Shown one piece after another: positions 46,941 to 58,152 of a DNA stretch of 64,000 bases (positions are counted from its first letter, which is position 1; every line of letters starts with the position of its first letter). Location: contig JAJQJQ010000024.1 of the NCBI GenBank assembly GCA_028622995.1, positions 1,240,001-1,304,000 on the forward strand. The letters are read 5' to 3'. The DNA is from Panagrolaimus kolymaensis. Its lineage: Eukaryota; Nematoda; Chromadorea; Rhabditida; Panagrolaimidae. The notes under the pieces are model-generated. The model had not been told where the DNA came from, did not search any database, and saw only the letters and a list, made by a program, of their open reading frames with translations. Position numbers and translations under genes: made by a program.

Positions 46941-48523
46941 ATAAATAAAAAAATTTGAGATTTTTTTGGTTGTTTGTTGGTTTAAAAATGCTTATAAAGC
47001 CAAAAGGATTTTCTTTAACATATTTTTTTTCTTTGATATAATTTGGCAGGGATTTGGCAAAAAAATAGGTGGCTTCCAAAACAGAAAAAAAAGTTTGTTA
47101 AAGTTTTACAAATTTCCCCGATAAATTCGTTATTTAAAAAAAATATAATTAAAAGCAATGGGAAAAGTGAGGCCCAGAAGCTATTTAAAATTTTCGTTCT
47201 TTTTTCTTTTATTTTTGTAGAAAATTTTAATAACTTTTTAAATTTGTAATAATCAATCATTTTTATTTCATCTTTTTATTATCCATCAACTTTCTTTTAT
47301 TGTATTTTTTTACCATTAAAAAATCCTTCTCCCTCCTTTGTCTTTTTTTTTACAATATTTTTCTGTTCCAAATCAGTGCAAAATTAAACAAAAAAAAATT
47401 TAAGCAAGCCTTTTTTATTTTACAAAGCACTAAAATAGCTTCATTCAGAAAAAAAATTTTTTTACGATCTCTCTATGTTTTTTTATTTTCATCATTCATT
47501 ATCTTTTTTTACTTTTGTGTCTTTTTTGCAACTATTTTAAAAGTTGTTTCTTTTTTTCTATGTAATTCTGTGATGTCTTTTTTTTTGTTTTGAAAAAAAG
47601 CTCGCGATCAGGGCTTTTATTTAAATAATTTGTTTTTAATAATTTGCACTATTTTTTGATTTTTTTTATTCTCTGCGGCCTTTTATTTTCGTATTTTTTT
47701 TCTTCTGTTTTTAATTCTTTTTTTTCTACTGGTTTAATAATAATAAGTGATAATAATAATAACTAATAATTGTGTGTTGACCACATTTTTTTTTCTTTTT
47801 TAATAAAATAAAAAATAAAAATCATAATAACATTTCTTTACGCATTTATTAAATTTATATATTCAAAAGAGTCATGCTTTGTAATAATTCAATTAATTAC
47901 AGAGTAAATAAATAAATAAATTTATTACAGTAGTGAAAGAAATTTTTTGGAAGAAAAGAAGTCAAACTATATTCAAAACCTTAGAAATTTTTTATTAAAA
48001 ATTTAAATATTAAATTACAAAATTTAATTTATTTTTTCATTCAAAATTTAATTTTTCTACCAAAATAACAAAATTATGACAGATTATTTTTCCTCACTCG
48101 AAAAAGTATGTAGTATTTACTTTGTTGCACTGTTAAAAACCAATAACAAGAAAGTTGAGACAACAAGAAAATTAAATAAAATAATAAAAAGCTGAGGCAA
48201 AGTAAAGTAAATTCAATTTTTGAATAGAAAAATTGAAAGTGTTACCTTTAAATCAAATTTATTTATTTGTAACATAATCAATGAAAACGCATTTTTTAGT
48301 TTAAATCAAAGCAGGGTGCACTTATTTAATTATCCAATTTAAAATCTGCATAAAACTTGTTCTTGACCTCCACGATAGCAATTAGCCAAATTAGTAGTTT
48401 CATTGTTAACAGCATATTTCAAAACATTTTATTAAACTTTTACAAAACAAAAAATCACGAGTAAAATAAATAACAAATACAAAGAAGTTTATACAAAAAT
48501 CCAAAACCAAAATAAATAAAAAA
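46941..48523. other. Convergent 3' flanks of IRF2BP-like gene and CstF-64
   Basis: No gene recognised. It separates two converging transcription units; AATAAA signals occur near both stops. Confidence 0.5.
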
Positions 48524-50106
48524 TCAATGTTGAAATTGTGCTCGTAATTCACGTATTTTTGCTGCTTCTTGAGGTGGTAATTGATTAATTTGATCTTCGG
48601 TTAATTGAAGCAATTGTTGAATCATTTCCATATCATCTCCATCATCTTCAGGTGGTGGACCATCTCTTGATTGTCGTCGTTGATCAGATGGTGGTGGTTG
48701 AAAAGGTTGTTGTGGAGGAGGTTGACGAAAGCCACTTTGTTGTTGAGGAAAATGTGGACGAGATGGTGGTGGAGCATTGTGAAAATTTGATGGAGGAGGA
48801 GCAGTTGGACGATTACCATAATTTCTAAAGTTATCATTAAAAACAGGACCATCATTAGTTGGTGGCGGTGGAAAACGATGTTCCATCATTAGTTGGTGGC
48901 GGTGGAAAACGATGTTGATCAAATGCTTGATTTTGAGGAATAAAATGTTGAGATGGTGGTAGTCCACGTGGTGGTGGAGCTGACCATGGAGCATTCGTTG
49001 ATGGACGAGAAGGCGGTGGTCCAGTATGTTGTTGAGGTGGAATGAATTGTCCCCGAACTTGTGGAGGTGGTTGAAAGAATTGATTTGGATCAGCTTGTGG
49101 TTGTTGAGATGATGGTCGAAATGGTGGTGGCTGAGTTGGATTTGGTCGCAATGGTTGACGAGTTATAATTGGAGGTTCTTGTTTAGGAGGTGGTGCAACA
49201 ACTTCAGCAGGTTTTTCATGTTTTCGATCTAACAAATTAAAAGCGGTATCAGTATCCAACCAATGCATCATAACTTGAGCCTAAAACTATCATTTATATA
49301 AACGTTTAGAAAGGAAAATGAACTAACTTGTAAAAGTGCAAAAGCAAGTTGAGGATTTGTATCTAAAAGTTGTCGGCATCTTTGTGGATTCGTCGTTGCC
49401 AAATTTTTCATATCTTTCATAAGTTCAAACATAACTTCAGGTGAACATTTTGATAATGTTTTAGCAATGGCTTCAGGAGTTTTACCATTTAAAGGTGCTG
49501 GTCCATACATACTTTCGTTATTAGGAGATCTTGAACGTGGAATTATCATGGAATTTTGATTTGATGCTGGCGTCTAAAAATTAATAAGTAGTTGAGCGTT
49601 GTTTACATATAATTGATTGGAGAAAAGTATCAGCATTTCCATGTTGAAGCATCCATAAAACTTACATCTTCATTCATTGCTCTCTCATTTGTTACAGCTG
49701 AATCAAGTCTTAAAGGTCGTCCTTTTATTTCAAAACCATTTAAAGTTCGAATGCATGCATTTGCAGTTTCAGAATCCAAATATTCACAGAATCCAAAACC
49801 TTTGGATTTTCCTGTTTCACGATCATGAACCAGTCGAAAGCTAACCACTTGTCCAACCTAAAATTTATATTCCACATTACAACATCAAATTTAATTTAAA
49901 AAAAGAACATACCCGAGATAATATTTGTTTCAACTCTTCATCACTCACATCAAAACCAACGTTGCCAACTAAAAAAATGGAAGTTTAAAAAAATAAAAAG
50001 GATAAAAAGAAAGCTTACCATAGACAGATCTCAAAGCTTTATCACTTGGTTGAGAATGCTGTTGTTGCTGGGATCGATTAGGTGGTGGTGGAAATCTTGA
50101 TAACAT
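48524..50106 (-). CDS. cpf-2: Cleavage stimulation factor CstF-64, frame broken
   Basis: Exons at 50019-50106, 49913-49968, 49666-49857, 49328-49573 and 48524-49280. CstF-64 binds GU-rich RNA downstream of poly(A) sites. The RRM runs about residues 29-105 ([58 protein letters not shown]). The hinge that binds CstF-77/symplekin follows ([40 protein letters not shown]), then a Pro/Gln-rich segment and the conserved C-terminal three-helix domain ([20 protein letters not shown]). A perfect 34-bp tandem duplication (48849-48882 and 48883-48916) in the Pro-rich part shifts the frame and reaches TAA at 48855-48857, giving 335 residues. Without one copy the frame runs to 48524 for 434 residues with the full C terminus. 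Assembly error, allele or true lesion cannot be separated here. Confidence 0.92.
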
Positions 50107-50436
50107 ATTTGGTTGAAAAAAGGTTTTTATGTATGTAAGGAAAAATATAAAACTTTGATACAAAAATACTAGAATATTTTTTTAGAAAAAATATAAAACT
50201 GAGTTTCCTTCAAAAAGATAAATTTTTCATTCAAACAACCAAAATTGAAAGAACCGCGTCATCCATCTTTGAGTTCATTTAGCCAAACAGAATATTTTAC
50301 TCTTTGGAAATTTTTTTTGTTGTGTTTTTCGTTCATCAAAAAATAAAGCAATTGCAATTGTTGCTGCTTTTATATTTTATATTAGAATCATCATTACCAT
50401 TTATTTTGTTACATCTAAAATAACTAAATTTTAACT
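50107..50436. promoter_or_regulatory. Shared divergent upstream region
   Basis: 330 bp separate the starts of CstF-64 (minus) and the alpha4/Tap42 gene (plus), so both promoters must lie here or overlap. No defined core element was recognised; the stretch is AT-rich with one TATATTTTATATT run at 50371-50383. Confidence 0.4.
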
Positions 50437-51575
50437 ATGGCTGATGATGAAGTTTCACTTTCAACTCGATTTGAAGCATGTCAACAAGCTGTAAATGATC
50501 TTGAAAATGGAAAATGTGATCAGGTAAATCGCTTTTTTTTTCTTCTTTGTTACATTTGTTTCTAACACATCAAAATTTTATAGGAGCGTATTCTAAATAC
50601 CGTGGAAGAACTTCATAAATTAGAAAAAGATGTTAATAAACTATCTATGTTTAGTTCAAATGAAGATTTTAGTGAACTTCCATCAAATTCTCTTCAACTT
50701 TTATTACTTCCTGTTTTTCTTGGTTATGTTGCTGAAAATATTACTGGTGATGCAGATAAACGACCAACATATTTGAAAGCTGCTCGGGTAAATACAAAAA
50801 CTTCTTATGTATCAATCTAAAATGAAAATATTTCAGGCTTATTATCGCTCATTTCTTGAACGTTTATTTTCGTATAATGTTATTTCATTCAAACTTCCAT
50901 GGATTGATGATGATGGACAAGTTATTGAAGATAAAGATACTGATGAACTTCCCAAATCTGATTTGTCTATGAAACGCCAACAAAAAATTCAGCGTTATGA
51001 TACGCAAAAGAAATTGGAGGAAGCTTTGGAAAAGCTGAAGATTGAGCGTCAAAGAAATGATGATGAAGCAACTATGGTGAGTAACTAATCAATATTATTA
51101 TAAATAAATAACTTCATTTTCGTTTTAGCGAGAGCAAACTGTAGTTCTTCTTAGATTATGGGCGCTAAAAGCTATGACTGAACTTGAAGCCATTGGTGAA
51201 GAACTTCCACTTGCTGAACATTTTCTCAAAGTTCGATCTGGTGAAGCAAGTTATAAGCCTCCAGCTCCACGACCATCTCTTCCGCCATTTATTATTGCAA
51301 AAACTGAAGAGCAGCGCAAAATTTTTGGTGCTGGTTATCCCAGTGTTCCTGTTTACAGCGTTGATCAATGGTTTGATCAAATGCAAAAGAAAGGAAACTT
51401 TGGACAGGTTGATAAGCTTAAAACCGTTCACATCGATGGCAGCAATCAAGATGAAGTGGTCGAAAAATATGAAAACGAAGATGATAGTGAAGAGGCGCGT
51501 CAAAAGAAAATGGAATGGGATGAATATAAAGATTGGCATCGACGAGGTTATGGTAATACTCATAATAAAGGATAA
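50437..51575 (+). CDS. ppfr-4: PP2A-associated alpha4/Tap42 (IGBP1) protein
   Basis: Four exons (50437-50523, 50584-50787, 50837-51076, 51129-51575) give 325 residues, near the usual 340 of IGBP1. Tap42/alpha4 binds and stabilises catalytic subunits of PP2A, PP4 and PP6 and links them to TOR signalling. The N-terminal helical repeat is seen in LQLLLLPVFLGYVAENI and ARAYYRSFLERLFSYNVI; a charged helix KRQQKIQRYDTQKKLEEALE follows, the family's RxxKIxRYKxxKxLE pattern. The C-terminal part has KPPAPRPSLPPFIIAKTEEQ and VYSVDQWFDQMQKKGNFGQ, a strong signature, and an acidic end (DSEEARQKKMEWDEYKD). It opens the close-packed + strand run continuing with PHAX. Confidence 0.94.
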
Positions 51576-51764
51576 TACTTTGTAAATGATTAAATGCTTG
51601 TATAAATGTTGTATGTATTTTGTGTAAAAGAAAAGAAGTATATTTTCGTAAACTTTGTATTTTTATCTCGTTTTGTTAACGGTTTTTGACCGTAACTATC
51701 TCTTCTTTTGATATCTCTTTGTTTTGCTTTCTTTCTTTTTACACTACTTCAGCTTTTTTTTAGT

Positions 51765-53122
51765 ATGGCAGCTATGCATCAACATCGTCGCGGCTCATCT
51801 GTATCTTCATCAGCTTCTTTGGAGGATGGAGAACTTATCAACAATGATGATGAAATTAAAAATGATCCTCGTGTATCACCGCAAAGTGGAAGAACGAATG
51901 CAAATTTATGGCGTGATATTGCTATGGAACAAAATCTTGAAGAACAACTTCGAATGGGTCCTTTAATTAGTGAGAGGCATCTAACCGTTCGTGGTACAGA
52001 AACTTATGAAATACCTGATTATGATAATATGGATCAAGATGAAATGGTTAAACGTCAAGAAATGATTAATGAATCGTTAAGAAAAGTTGTTTCAGCGGAT
52101 AATAGCGAAGATATTTTCAATCCTACTGAAGATATTGATAATGAATATGGTACTGGTTCCCGTCGATTTCGAAAAAGACATGTTCCATCTGATCGTATTC
52201 CAATCGCCTCAAAAGATGCTGAAAGACTCAAACAAGAAAATGCAAGTTGGAAGCGACCTAAATATAATGCTGATAACCGACTAAAGGTTAAGAAAGAAGC
52301 TGATGGTGATAAACACGAGCCAAGTTCAACATCAACTCCTCTACCTTCAAACCCCGCATCAACATCTGGATCTCGTCAAAGCCTTAATAAGAAAAAGAAG
52401 ACATTTGGATCAAAAACTTCTGTTAATAGCAATGCAAGTGATGAAAGTAAACGCTCAACAACCCGTTCAAACAACGCTCATTTACCCATGCCTGTTTCGC
52501 TATTGAAGGAAGGATATTCTCTTGAAAAATTATTGCACACTGAATTGGATGAAGATATGGATGATGAAGAGTTTGGTTTAGTAATTGCGGATGCGTTAGG
52601 TGAATTAAGACCGGTTAGTTTTTCAGGATTACCAATCAGTTTAAAGCTAATGGAATAATTTTCAGGAAATGATATCTTATTCTATTAAAGTATTGGGTAG
52701 AGAAACTTCAATTCGATTATTTAAGAAAACTCAAGAAATTGAAAATGCTGGTGGCATGCATGTTGATAATCAATCTCGTCGAAGAACTCCTGGTGGTGTT
52801 TTTATTAAACTTTTAAGAAGTGATAAAATTATTCCTTATGAACTTAGAGTAAGTGGTTATTCCCCAAGATATTCTATCGTAATTTATGCTATTTTTTTAG
52901 AATGATGTTCGTGATTTTTGTCAAAAACTTTATAAATTGCAACAAGAAATGCAAAAGGTTAGTTTGTCTGTTTACAGTTGATATTTGTGTGATGGTTTCA
53001 CTTGCTCTTAATGGTTGAATCACGTGTGACATTTTCAGAAAGAAGAAGCTTCTCTTCCTGCATTACCAAAAGCTTCAGATGTTATAAAACCGGTTCTTGA
53101 AAATGATACTTTGATGGAATGA
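51765..53122 (+). CDS. PHAX: PHAX, phosphorylated adaptor for snRNA export
   Basis: Four exons (51765-52613, 52666-52848, 52901-52957, 53039-53122) give 390 residues, close to vertebrate PHAX. PHAX bridges capped U snRNA and the cap-binding complex to the export receptor CRM1 in the nucleus. The RNA-binding domain spans about 270-345: FGLVIADALGELRPEMI, SYSIKVLGRETSIRLFKKTQ, NAGGMHVDNQSRRRTPGGVF then IKLLRSD. The R-R-R-T-P-G-G-V-F core is diagnostic. N-terminally SLEDGEL and NLWRDIAMEQNLEEQL fit the family, followed by Ser/Thr/Lys-rich linkers including KKKKTFGSK, a candidate nuclear localisation signal. The gene starts 189 bp after the alpha4 stop; TTTTTTTTAG two bases before the ATG could be a trans-splice acceptor. 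Interesting beside SL RNA genes, whose maturation also needs snRNP factors, but no link is shown. Confidence 0.93.
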
Positions 53123-53416
53123 ATTGTTGAATAATCTAAGTCGTTTGTTTCTCTCCATTTTTTTGTCGTTCAATGTCTTCTTTTTGCATACTTCTTTGGT
53201 GTTTCGTTTCACTTTTATCTTCTATTTTATTCAATGAACGCCGCCGAAAACCAAAATTGTTGCTAATTTTCTTATGGCTATTCGAACAAGAAGATGATTT
53301 AACTGCCATTATCTTTTTGTATTGTATTGTTTTCTTTCTTTTTGAGCCAAAATCTTGTATGTAATTTTTATTATTTTGTTTATGTCTGTATTACTTTTGT
53401 AATTTATAATATAATA

Positions 53417-54159
53417 ATGAATTCTGAAAAAGAATTGGAAGCGATTTTTGACGGACTTTTAAAAATTGAGGATTTACCCGATGAAGCTAAAGCTAAGTAA
53501 GGAAGGAATATTTTTTTGAGATAGATTTTTGAGTTGAGAACATAAAATAAATTTGTTAGATGGGATGAGTGGAAAGAAGAGGAGCAGTTAATTGAGGAAA
53601 AGGTCCAAGAATGGTTGGATGAAAAAGTGAAGAAGAAAGAAGAAGCAAGAAATGAGCGCAGAAATTTGGTATGTTTTTTTTCTTTCCATTTTTTGATTTT
53701 GAATTTATGCATATTTTTTTAGGATTTTGGAGTTGCATACGATCGACTTTCTCGTGCAGGCTATAATGGCAAACATGGAAATTTTGAAGTTCCATTTGAA
53801 ATCAAACAAGAAGCCATGAAACTTTATGAAAAAGTTAAAAGAGCTGAAAAAAGTAAGTCCCTTTCATTTTTTTTCTTCATTGCGAGTGTAAAATTTGCGT
53901 TGTCTTTGGCGTAATTTTATGCTTTCTTTCTCTCCTTCCGCTTTGTAATTAAAGAAATTTACCTTTATATTTTTTTTCTTCAGGTGAATGGACAGAACAA
54001 GATTGGCTTGATTGTACAGGTTAGTATTTTCTTTTGGAGTTATTTCTCGATTAAACCTCTTATTTTTTAGGCATTTCCAAAGCTCAAACCCAACGGAATT
54101 TCATCCGTAAAGTCAATGAGATTATCACTGACTATGGATGGAATCCACCAAAGGATTGA
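53417..54159 (+). CDS. Hypothetical protein, 147 aa
   Basis: Five small exons (53417-53496, 53560-53668, 53723-53852, 53984-54019, 54071-54159) join cleanly in all phases to 147 residues. I do not recognise the family. The N-terminal half is very charged and helical (EQLIEEKVQEWLDEKVKKKE, EEARNERR), suggesting a coiled coil. The C-terminal half is mixed with aromatic residues: FGVAYDRLSRAGYNGKHGNF, SEWTEQDWLDCTG and NEIITDYGWNPPKD. No signal peptide or membrane segment. It lies 294 bp after PHAX and 213 bp before cornichon, all on the + strand. Correct phasing across four introns and a balanced composition argue it is real. Confidence 0.8.
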
Positions 54160-54372
54160 AATTAATCTCGTTTATGCTTTTGTTATAATATTTCGTTTGC
54201 ACTTTTTGTGATTAATAAATTATTACCTTTTCGTTTTTACTTTTGCTGATGCCGTTGCTTTTTTTGCTCGGTTATTGTATCTTTGTAATATATGGTTTTT
54301 CTTGTTCTTCATATTTTCTTTTACTTGACTGATGTTTATTTGTTTTAGGGCTAATTACTAAAAGACGTCAAG

Positions 54373-54927
54373 ATGTCATTCACCTTTGCTGCTTTCTGTT
54401 ATTTGGTAGCATTAATTGCTGTTGCATTTTGCATATTCTTTGCAATTTATCTCGTATGTTAGCTCTCATCTTTTTTCTTTGGTTTCAATATAATCATTGC
54501 TGTTTTTTCTTCAGGTTATATGTATCGATGAACTCAAAACTGATTATAAAAATCCTATTGAACAATGCCGAAGCCTCAATCAATTAGTTCTTCCTGAATA
54601 TGGTATTCATCTTGCATTTACGGTTCTGTTCGTTTTATCAACTCAACTCTTTGCTATTGTTTGGAATCTTCCATTGGTTGCGTATCACGTTCATCGGTAA
54701 GCTATCTCTCTATCATATGCTTATTAATAACAAAAATCTTTCTTTCTTTTAGTTATATGAATCGTCCTGTCATGAGTGGTCCAGGTATTTATGATCCAAC
54801 ATCAATTATGAATCAAACTCAACTTTCTAAAGCTCATCGTGAAGGATGGATCAAACTTGGCTTTTACTTGATTTCATTCTTTTATTATCTTTATGCTATG
54901 ATTTACACAATGGTTACAACTTCCTAA
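54373..54927 (+). CDS. cni-1: Cornichon family ER cargo receptor
   Basis: Three exons (54373-54453, 54515-54696, 54753-54927) give 145 residues, the normal cornichon length. Cornichons are ER membrane proteins that load selected cargo, such as growth factors and AMPA-type receptors, into COPII vesicles; C. elegans cni-1 affects glutamate receptor export. Signatures: FCIFFAIYLVICIDELKTDY, then KNPIEQCRSLNQLVLPEYGI, LPLVAYHVHRYMNRPVMSGP, GIYDPTSIMN and LGFYLISFFYYLYAMIYTMV. Three to four hydrophobic helices are visible. It closes the close-packed + strand run. Confidence 0.97.
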
Positions 54928-55337
54928 ATATGTCAATCTCATCAATCATCAACTGTTTAAATGCCAATGTTACTTGATTTCTTTGCTACCGATGTTTTTT
55001 TCTCTTTTGTGTAATTCTTTAATATTCTTTGTGGTATAAATTTATGTATTTTTTTATGCTACTTCTTAATTTATTTATTTTTCTCTCTCATGATTTCTTA
55101 ACTTTTTTGAAGTATGTTAGGGGTTCTTTTGTCTTAATAATATTTGATATTGGGTATAGCTTCTTATTAGCATCGACCTTTGAGCCATGTCTTTTTGATT
55201 TTATAAAAGTATGTAAAAGTTTAATGGTTTATTATGAGTAATAACAAAAAGTCTATGGCTTTTTCATACCTTTTTTTATAAAAGCGATTCAGCGTTAATG
55301 AAACAGGAATTCTTAAGAGTTTCATTTGGAAAATAGC
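54928..55337. other. Intergenic region upstream of Smad gene
   Basis: No coding exon recognised, and no MH1-like sequence is present here. AT-rich with short low-complexity frames. Confidence 0.5.
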
Positions 55338-56759
55338 ATGGAGCAGGATTCAATGGAATTTAAATATGACCCTCGATTAACATCATCGCATTCACATTAT
55401 AATGGAGCTGAATTTCAATTGAGACAACCTAATAATACAAGCGGCGGAATTCGAGAAGTGAAGGAAGATGAAATACCTTCCACTTCTTTAATCTCTCCAT
55501 ATGGAACAACGGAAACAGATTTTGATGCATTTTTTGAAGATGCAACATCGATAATGGCTATCCATGCTGGAGAAACCCATCATCCTCATCATCATCAACA
55601 TAGCCATAGCCATAAAGCAACAACAACAACATCAACATCAGCGGCAGCTAAAGCAAATGAAGTACAAAAAATAAAGGATTATATTACAAGTAAAAATGAA
55701 AATGATATATTTGAAGCGTTTGCATCAATTAAAACTGGAGATATTGGTGGTGGTGGATTAAATAACAGCAACAACAGTAAAAATGATGAAAATCTTATGA
55801 TGATTGGTAGTGGTGGTGGTTGTTTAAATTCAAATGGAATAAAACAAGTAATAAAAAAGGAAGCATTCGAATATGAATATTTACAAACGGTTGAACATTA
55901 TCTTAAAAATCGAAGCGTTTCACCTTCCGCTTATTTTGGAGCTCGTCATATTGTTATTGAGGATGGAGATTTTGAAAATCGAGGAGGCCCACCAAATATT
56001 AACCTTGAACCCCTCAAACAAATTGATTCACGTGAAAATAAAAAAACTTTTATGGAACGAATGCGTTCGGCAATTCGTTCGACTCAATTATTTCCTAAAA
56101 AAGAAGAGGAAGTTGAAGTAGCTATAAATGAAACACAATTTAATGATGATAATGTTGAAACTTCTGGTGATTGGTGTCACATACATTATTATGAATTTAG
56201 TGATAGAGTAGGAGAAATATTTAAAGCCATACATCCTATAGTAACTATCGATGGACTTTGTGCTCCATCAGATAGCACTCGATTATGTTTGGGTGCGGTG
56301 GGAAATCCCAATCGGGATCCAGTCGCTGTAGCAGCTCGACGTCAAATAGGCAAAGGATGTAAAATAATATATGAAAATGATAATGTTATAATTGAATCCA
56401 ATTCTGATGCAGCTATATTTATTCAATCTCCTATTCATGCTAAATTTCGTAAAGATCATCTTGCAACTGTATATCGATTACCTGCAAATCATCGAATGGA
56501 AGTATTTCATAATAAACTTTTTACAGAACTTCTTGAAATTTCAAGAAATTCTAATGATTTTAATCAAGTTTATTATTTGCAATCCATGTGTCATGTAAGG
56601 ATGTCATTTGTAAAAGGATGGGGTGAGAGATATCGTCGTCAACAAATTACTTCCACTCCATGTTGGGTGGAATTGCATTTACCCATTCCATTAAAAGCTG
56701 TGGATCAAACATTGAAATTAGTTTCAGGTCCTACAAATGAAGTACATTCTGATACATGA
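55338..56759 (+). CDS. Divergent R-Smad-like protein with MH2 but no MH1
   Basis: A single uninterrupted frame of 473 residues. Smads carry TGF-beta signals to the nucleus. The MH2 domain covers about 275-460: DWCHIHYYEFSDRVGEIF, TRLCLGAVGNPNRD, ARRQIGKGCKIIYENDN, DAAIFIQSPIHAKFRKDHLA, VYYLQSMCHVRMSFVKGWGE and RYRRQQITSTPCWVELHLP. The L3-loop pattern R-R-Q-x-x-T-S-T is like activin/TGF-beta Smads rather than BMP Smads (H-R-Q-D). The first 270 residues are His/Asn/Gly/Glu-rich with no MH1 DNA-binding domain. The C terminus is NEVHSDT, so the SSxS receptor phosphorylation motif is absent. This combination recalls the C. elegans dauer Smads DAF-8/DAF-14, of which DAF-14 lacks MH1, but orthology is only inferred. 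Lack of introns contrasts with its neighbours. Start: first ATG of the frame; an upstream TTG is not used. Confidence 0.88.
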   Translation: MEQDSMEFKYDPRLTSSHSHYNGAEFQLRQPNNTSGGIREVKEDEIPSTSLISPYGTTETDFDAFFEDATSIMAIHAGETHHPHHHQHSHSHKATTTTSTSAAAKANEVQKIKDYITSKNENDIFEAFASIKTGDIGGGGLNNSNNSKNDENLMMIGSGGGCLNSNGIKQVIKKEAFEYEYLQTVEHYLKNRSVSPSAYFGARHIVIEDGDFENRGGPPNINLEPLKQIDSRENKKTFMERMRSAIRSTQLFPKKEEEVEVAINETQFNDDNVETSGDWCHIHYYEFSDRVGEIFKAIHPIVTIDGLCAPSDSTRLCLGAVGNPNRDPVAVAARRQIGKGCKIIYENDNVIIESNSDAAIFIQSPIHAKFRKDHLATVYRLPANHRMEVFHNKLFTELLEISRNSNDFNQVYYLQSMCHVRMSFVKGWGERYRRQQITSTPCWVELHLPIPLKAVDQTLKLVSGPTNEVHSDT

Positions 56760-57222
56760 AGGTTAGCTTTTTGTAGAGTAAAAAATTAAACGCAAAGATT
56801 TTTTTAGTTTATCTTTTCTGATTCTTCTTCGATTGCTCCGTTGCTCGCTGCTATTAAACTAACTAAATACAAAGATAAAAGTTTTTATTTTCCCGGTTAT
56901 TTTTAGCTTATTGAAATTATTGAATGAATCGACTAGAATTATTATATTTTTGATACTCATTATATTCAAAACAAAACAAAAAATCATAAACTCTCTGATT
57001 ATTGTTACTTTTTTTGTTTGTTTGACAATTTTATACCTCGTTTTTTATTTGATAATAAATAAACCATTTTTATCTTTACACAGAAAGCAACCGGATGATG
57101 ATGAACTACATAAAATAAAATTGGAGGCAGCAAAAAAATGAATGTCGTTCGATTTTTGTTGCTTTTGTTAGTTGTTTGTTTGCGATGTGATTGCAATCAA
57201 ATTTTAATGTTCGAAACTTCGA
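56760..57222. other. 3' flank of Smad gene
   Basis: A GT donor-like AAG/GTTAGC follows the stop, and a TTTACACAG acceptor-like site at 57073-57081 precedes KQPDDDELHKIKLEAAKK and a TGA; a 3' UTR intron or a small unassigned exon is possible. Nothing else recognised. Confidence 0.4.
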
Positions 57223-57304
57223 GCAGCTATGGCCGAGTGGTTAAGGCGACAGACTAGAAATCTGTTGGGCATTGCCCGCGCAGGTTCAAATCCTGCTGGC
57301 TGCG
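57223..57304 (+). tRNA. tRNA-Ser (anticodon AGA), second copy
   Basis: 82 nt, identical by eye to 11662-11743 including the GGGC-ATT-GCCC variable arm, with unrelated flanks except the immediately preceding A/G bases. A T-rich stretch follows (ATAATTTTTG). Confidence 0.97.
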
Positions 57305-58152
57305 ATAATTTTTGATTTTTTTCATCAAGATATTTTTACAGTAAACATTAGGATAAAGTTTTTGTAAAGACCTATTTATTTTTCTTGCAAGTATGCTAAG
57401 AAAATATTTACTTTGATTCCAAGAAAAATAGAATCGAGAGAAAAAGACGCAGGATATTTTTTTGGAACTATTTAGAGTTTTTATTTATTTTGCAAATACA
57501 ATTTTCAGCATTAAAAAAGTGAAGGCTAACTAACTGTCAGTCAATGAAATCAGTTGAAATATAAGCAAAAACAATAAATACTGGATTATAAAATTTGTGA
57601 TAAAATACAAAACAAAAAATTTGAAGCATGTGCAAAAAATTTTGATACCATAATCAATACTTTGGTATAAAGTCCACAAAATTTTTGGGTAAACAAAGGT
57701 GCAATTGAAAATGAAAAACTTTTTGTTTCAAACTTTTGAAGCTAAAAAAATTCTTTCTCCATCGTCTTCTTTTTTATTATTAGAAAAGTTAATCATTTTC
57801 CATACTAGCAATTTCTTTCTTTAATAAAATAAATAACTAACTAAATTTAGCAAGCTCCTTCAGTAGGCGGTAATAAAACAATGAGAAACGCCAGTGCAAA
57901 GTAATGCCCTTTTTTATGTCAATGTATTTTTTTTTTAATAGCACTTTAAAGCATCAAAAATGTGAAAAAGAAAAAAAATCCTTAAAATAAGTATGTGAAT
58001 GAATACGCCAGTTATCATCCTTATCCCTTTCATTAACACCCTCTTATGTTGGTCATTCATTCTTTTGAATAACGAGGTGTTATTATTGTGCGCGAATGTT
58101 AAAAAAATTTTTATCAATAAAGAATTAATAATATTTTTTAGGAAGGTTTAAG
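57305..58152. other. Intergenic region before NOP2
   Basis: No gene recognised. The end has TTTTTTAG and TTTAAG acceptor-like sites just before the ATG at 58153, possible trans-splice sites. Confidence 0.45.

Noticed and set aside
57082..57141. Small exon reading KQPDDDELHKIKLEAAKK
   Set aside because: Acceptor is plausible, but no donor joins it in frame to the Smad gene or another coding exon.
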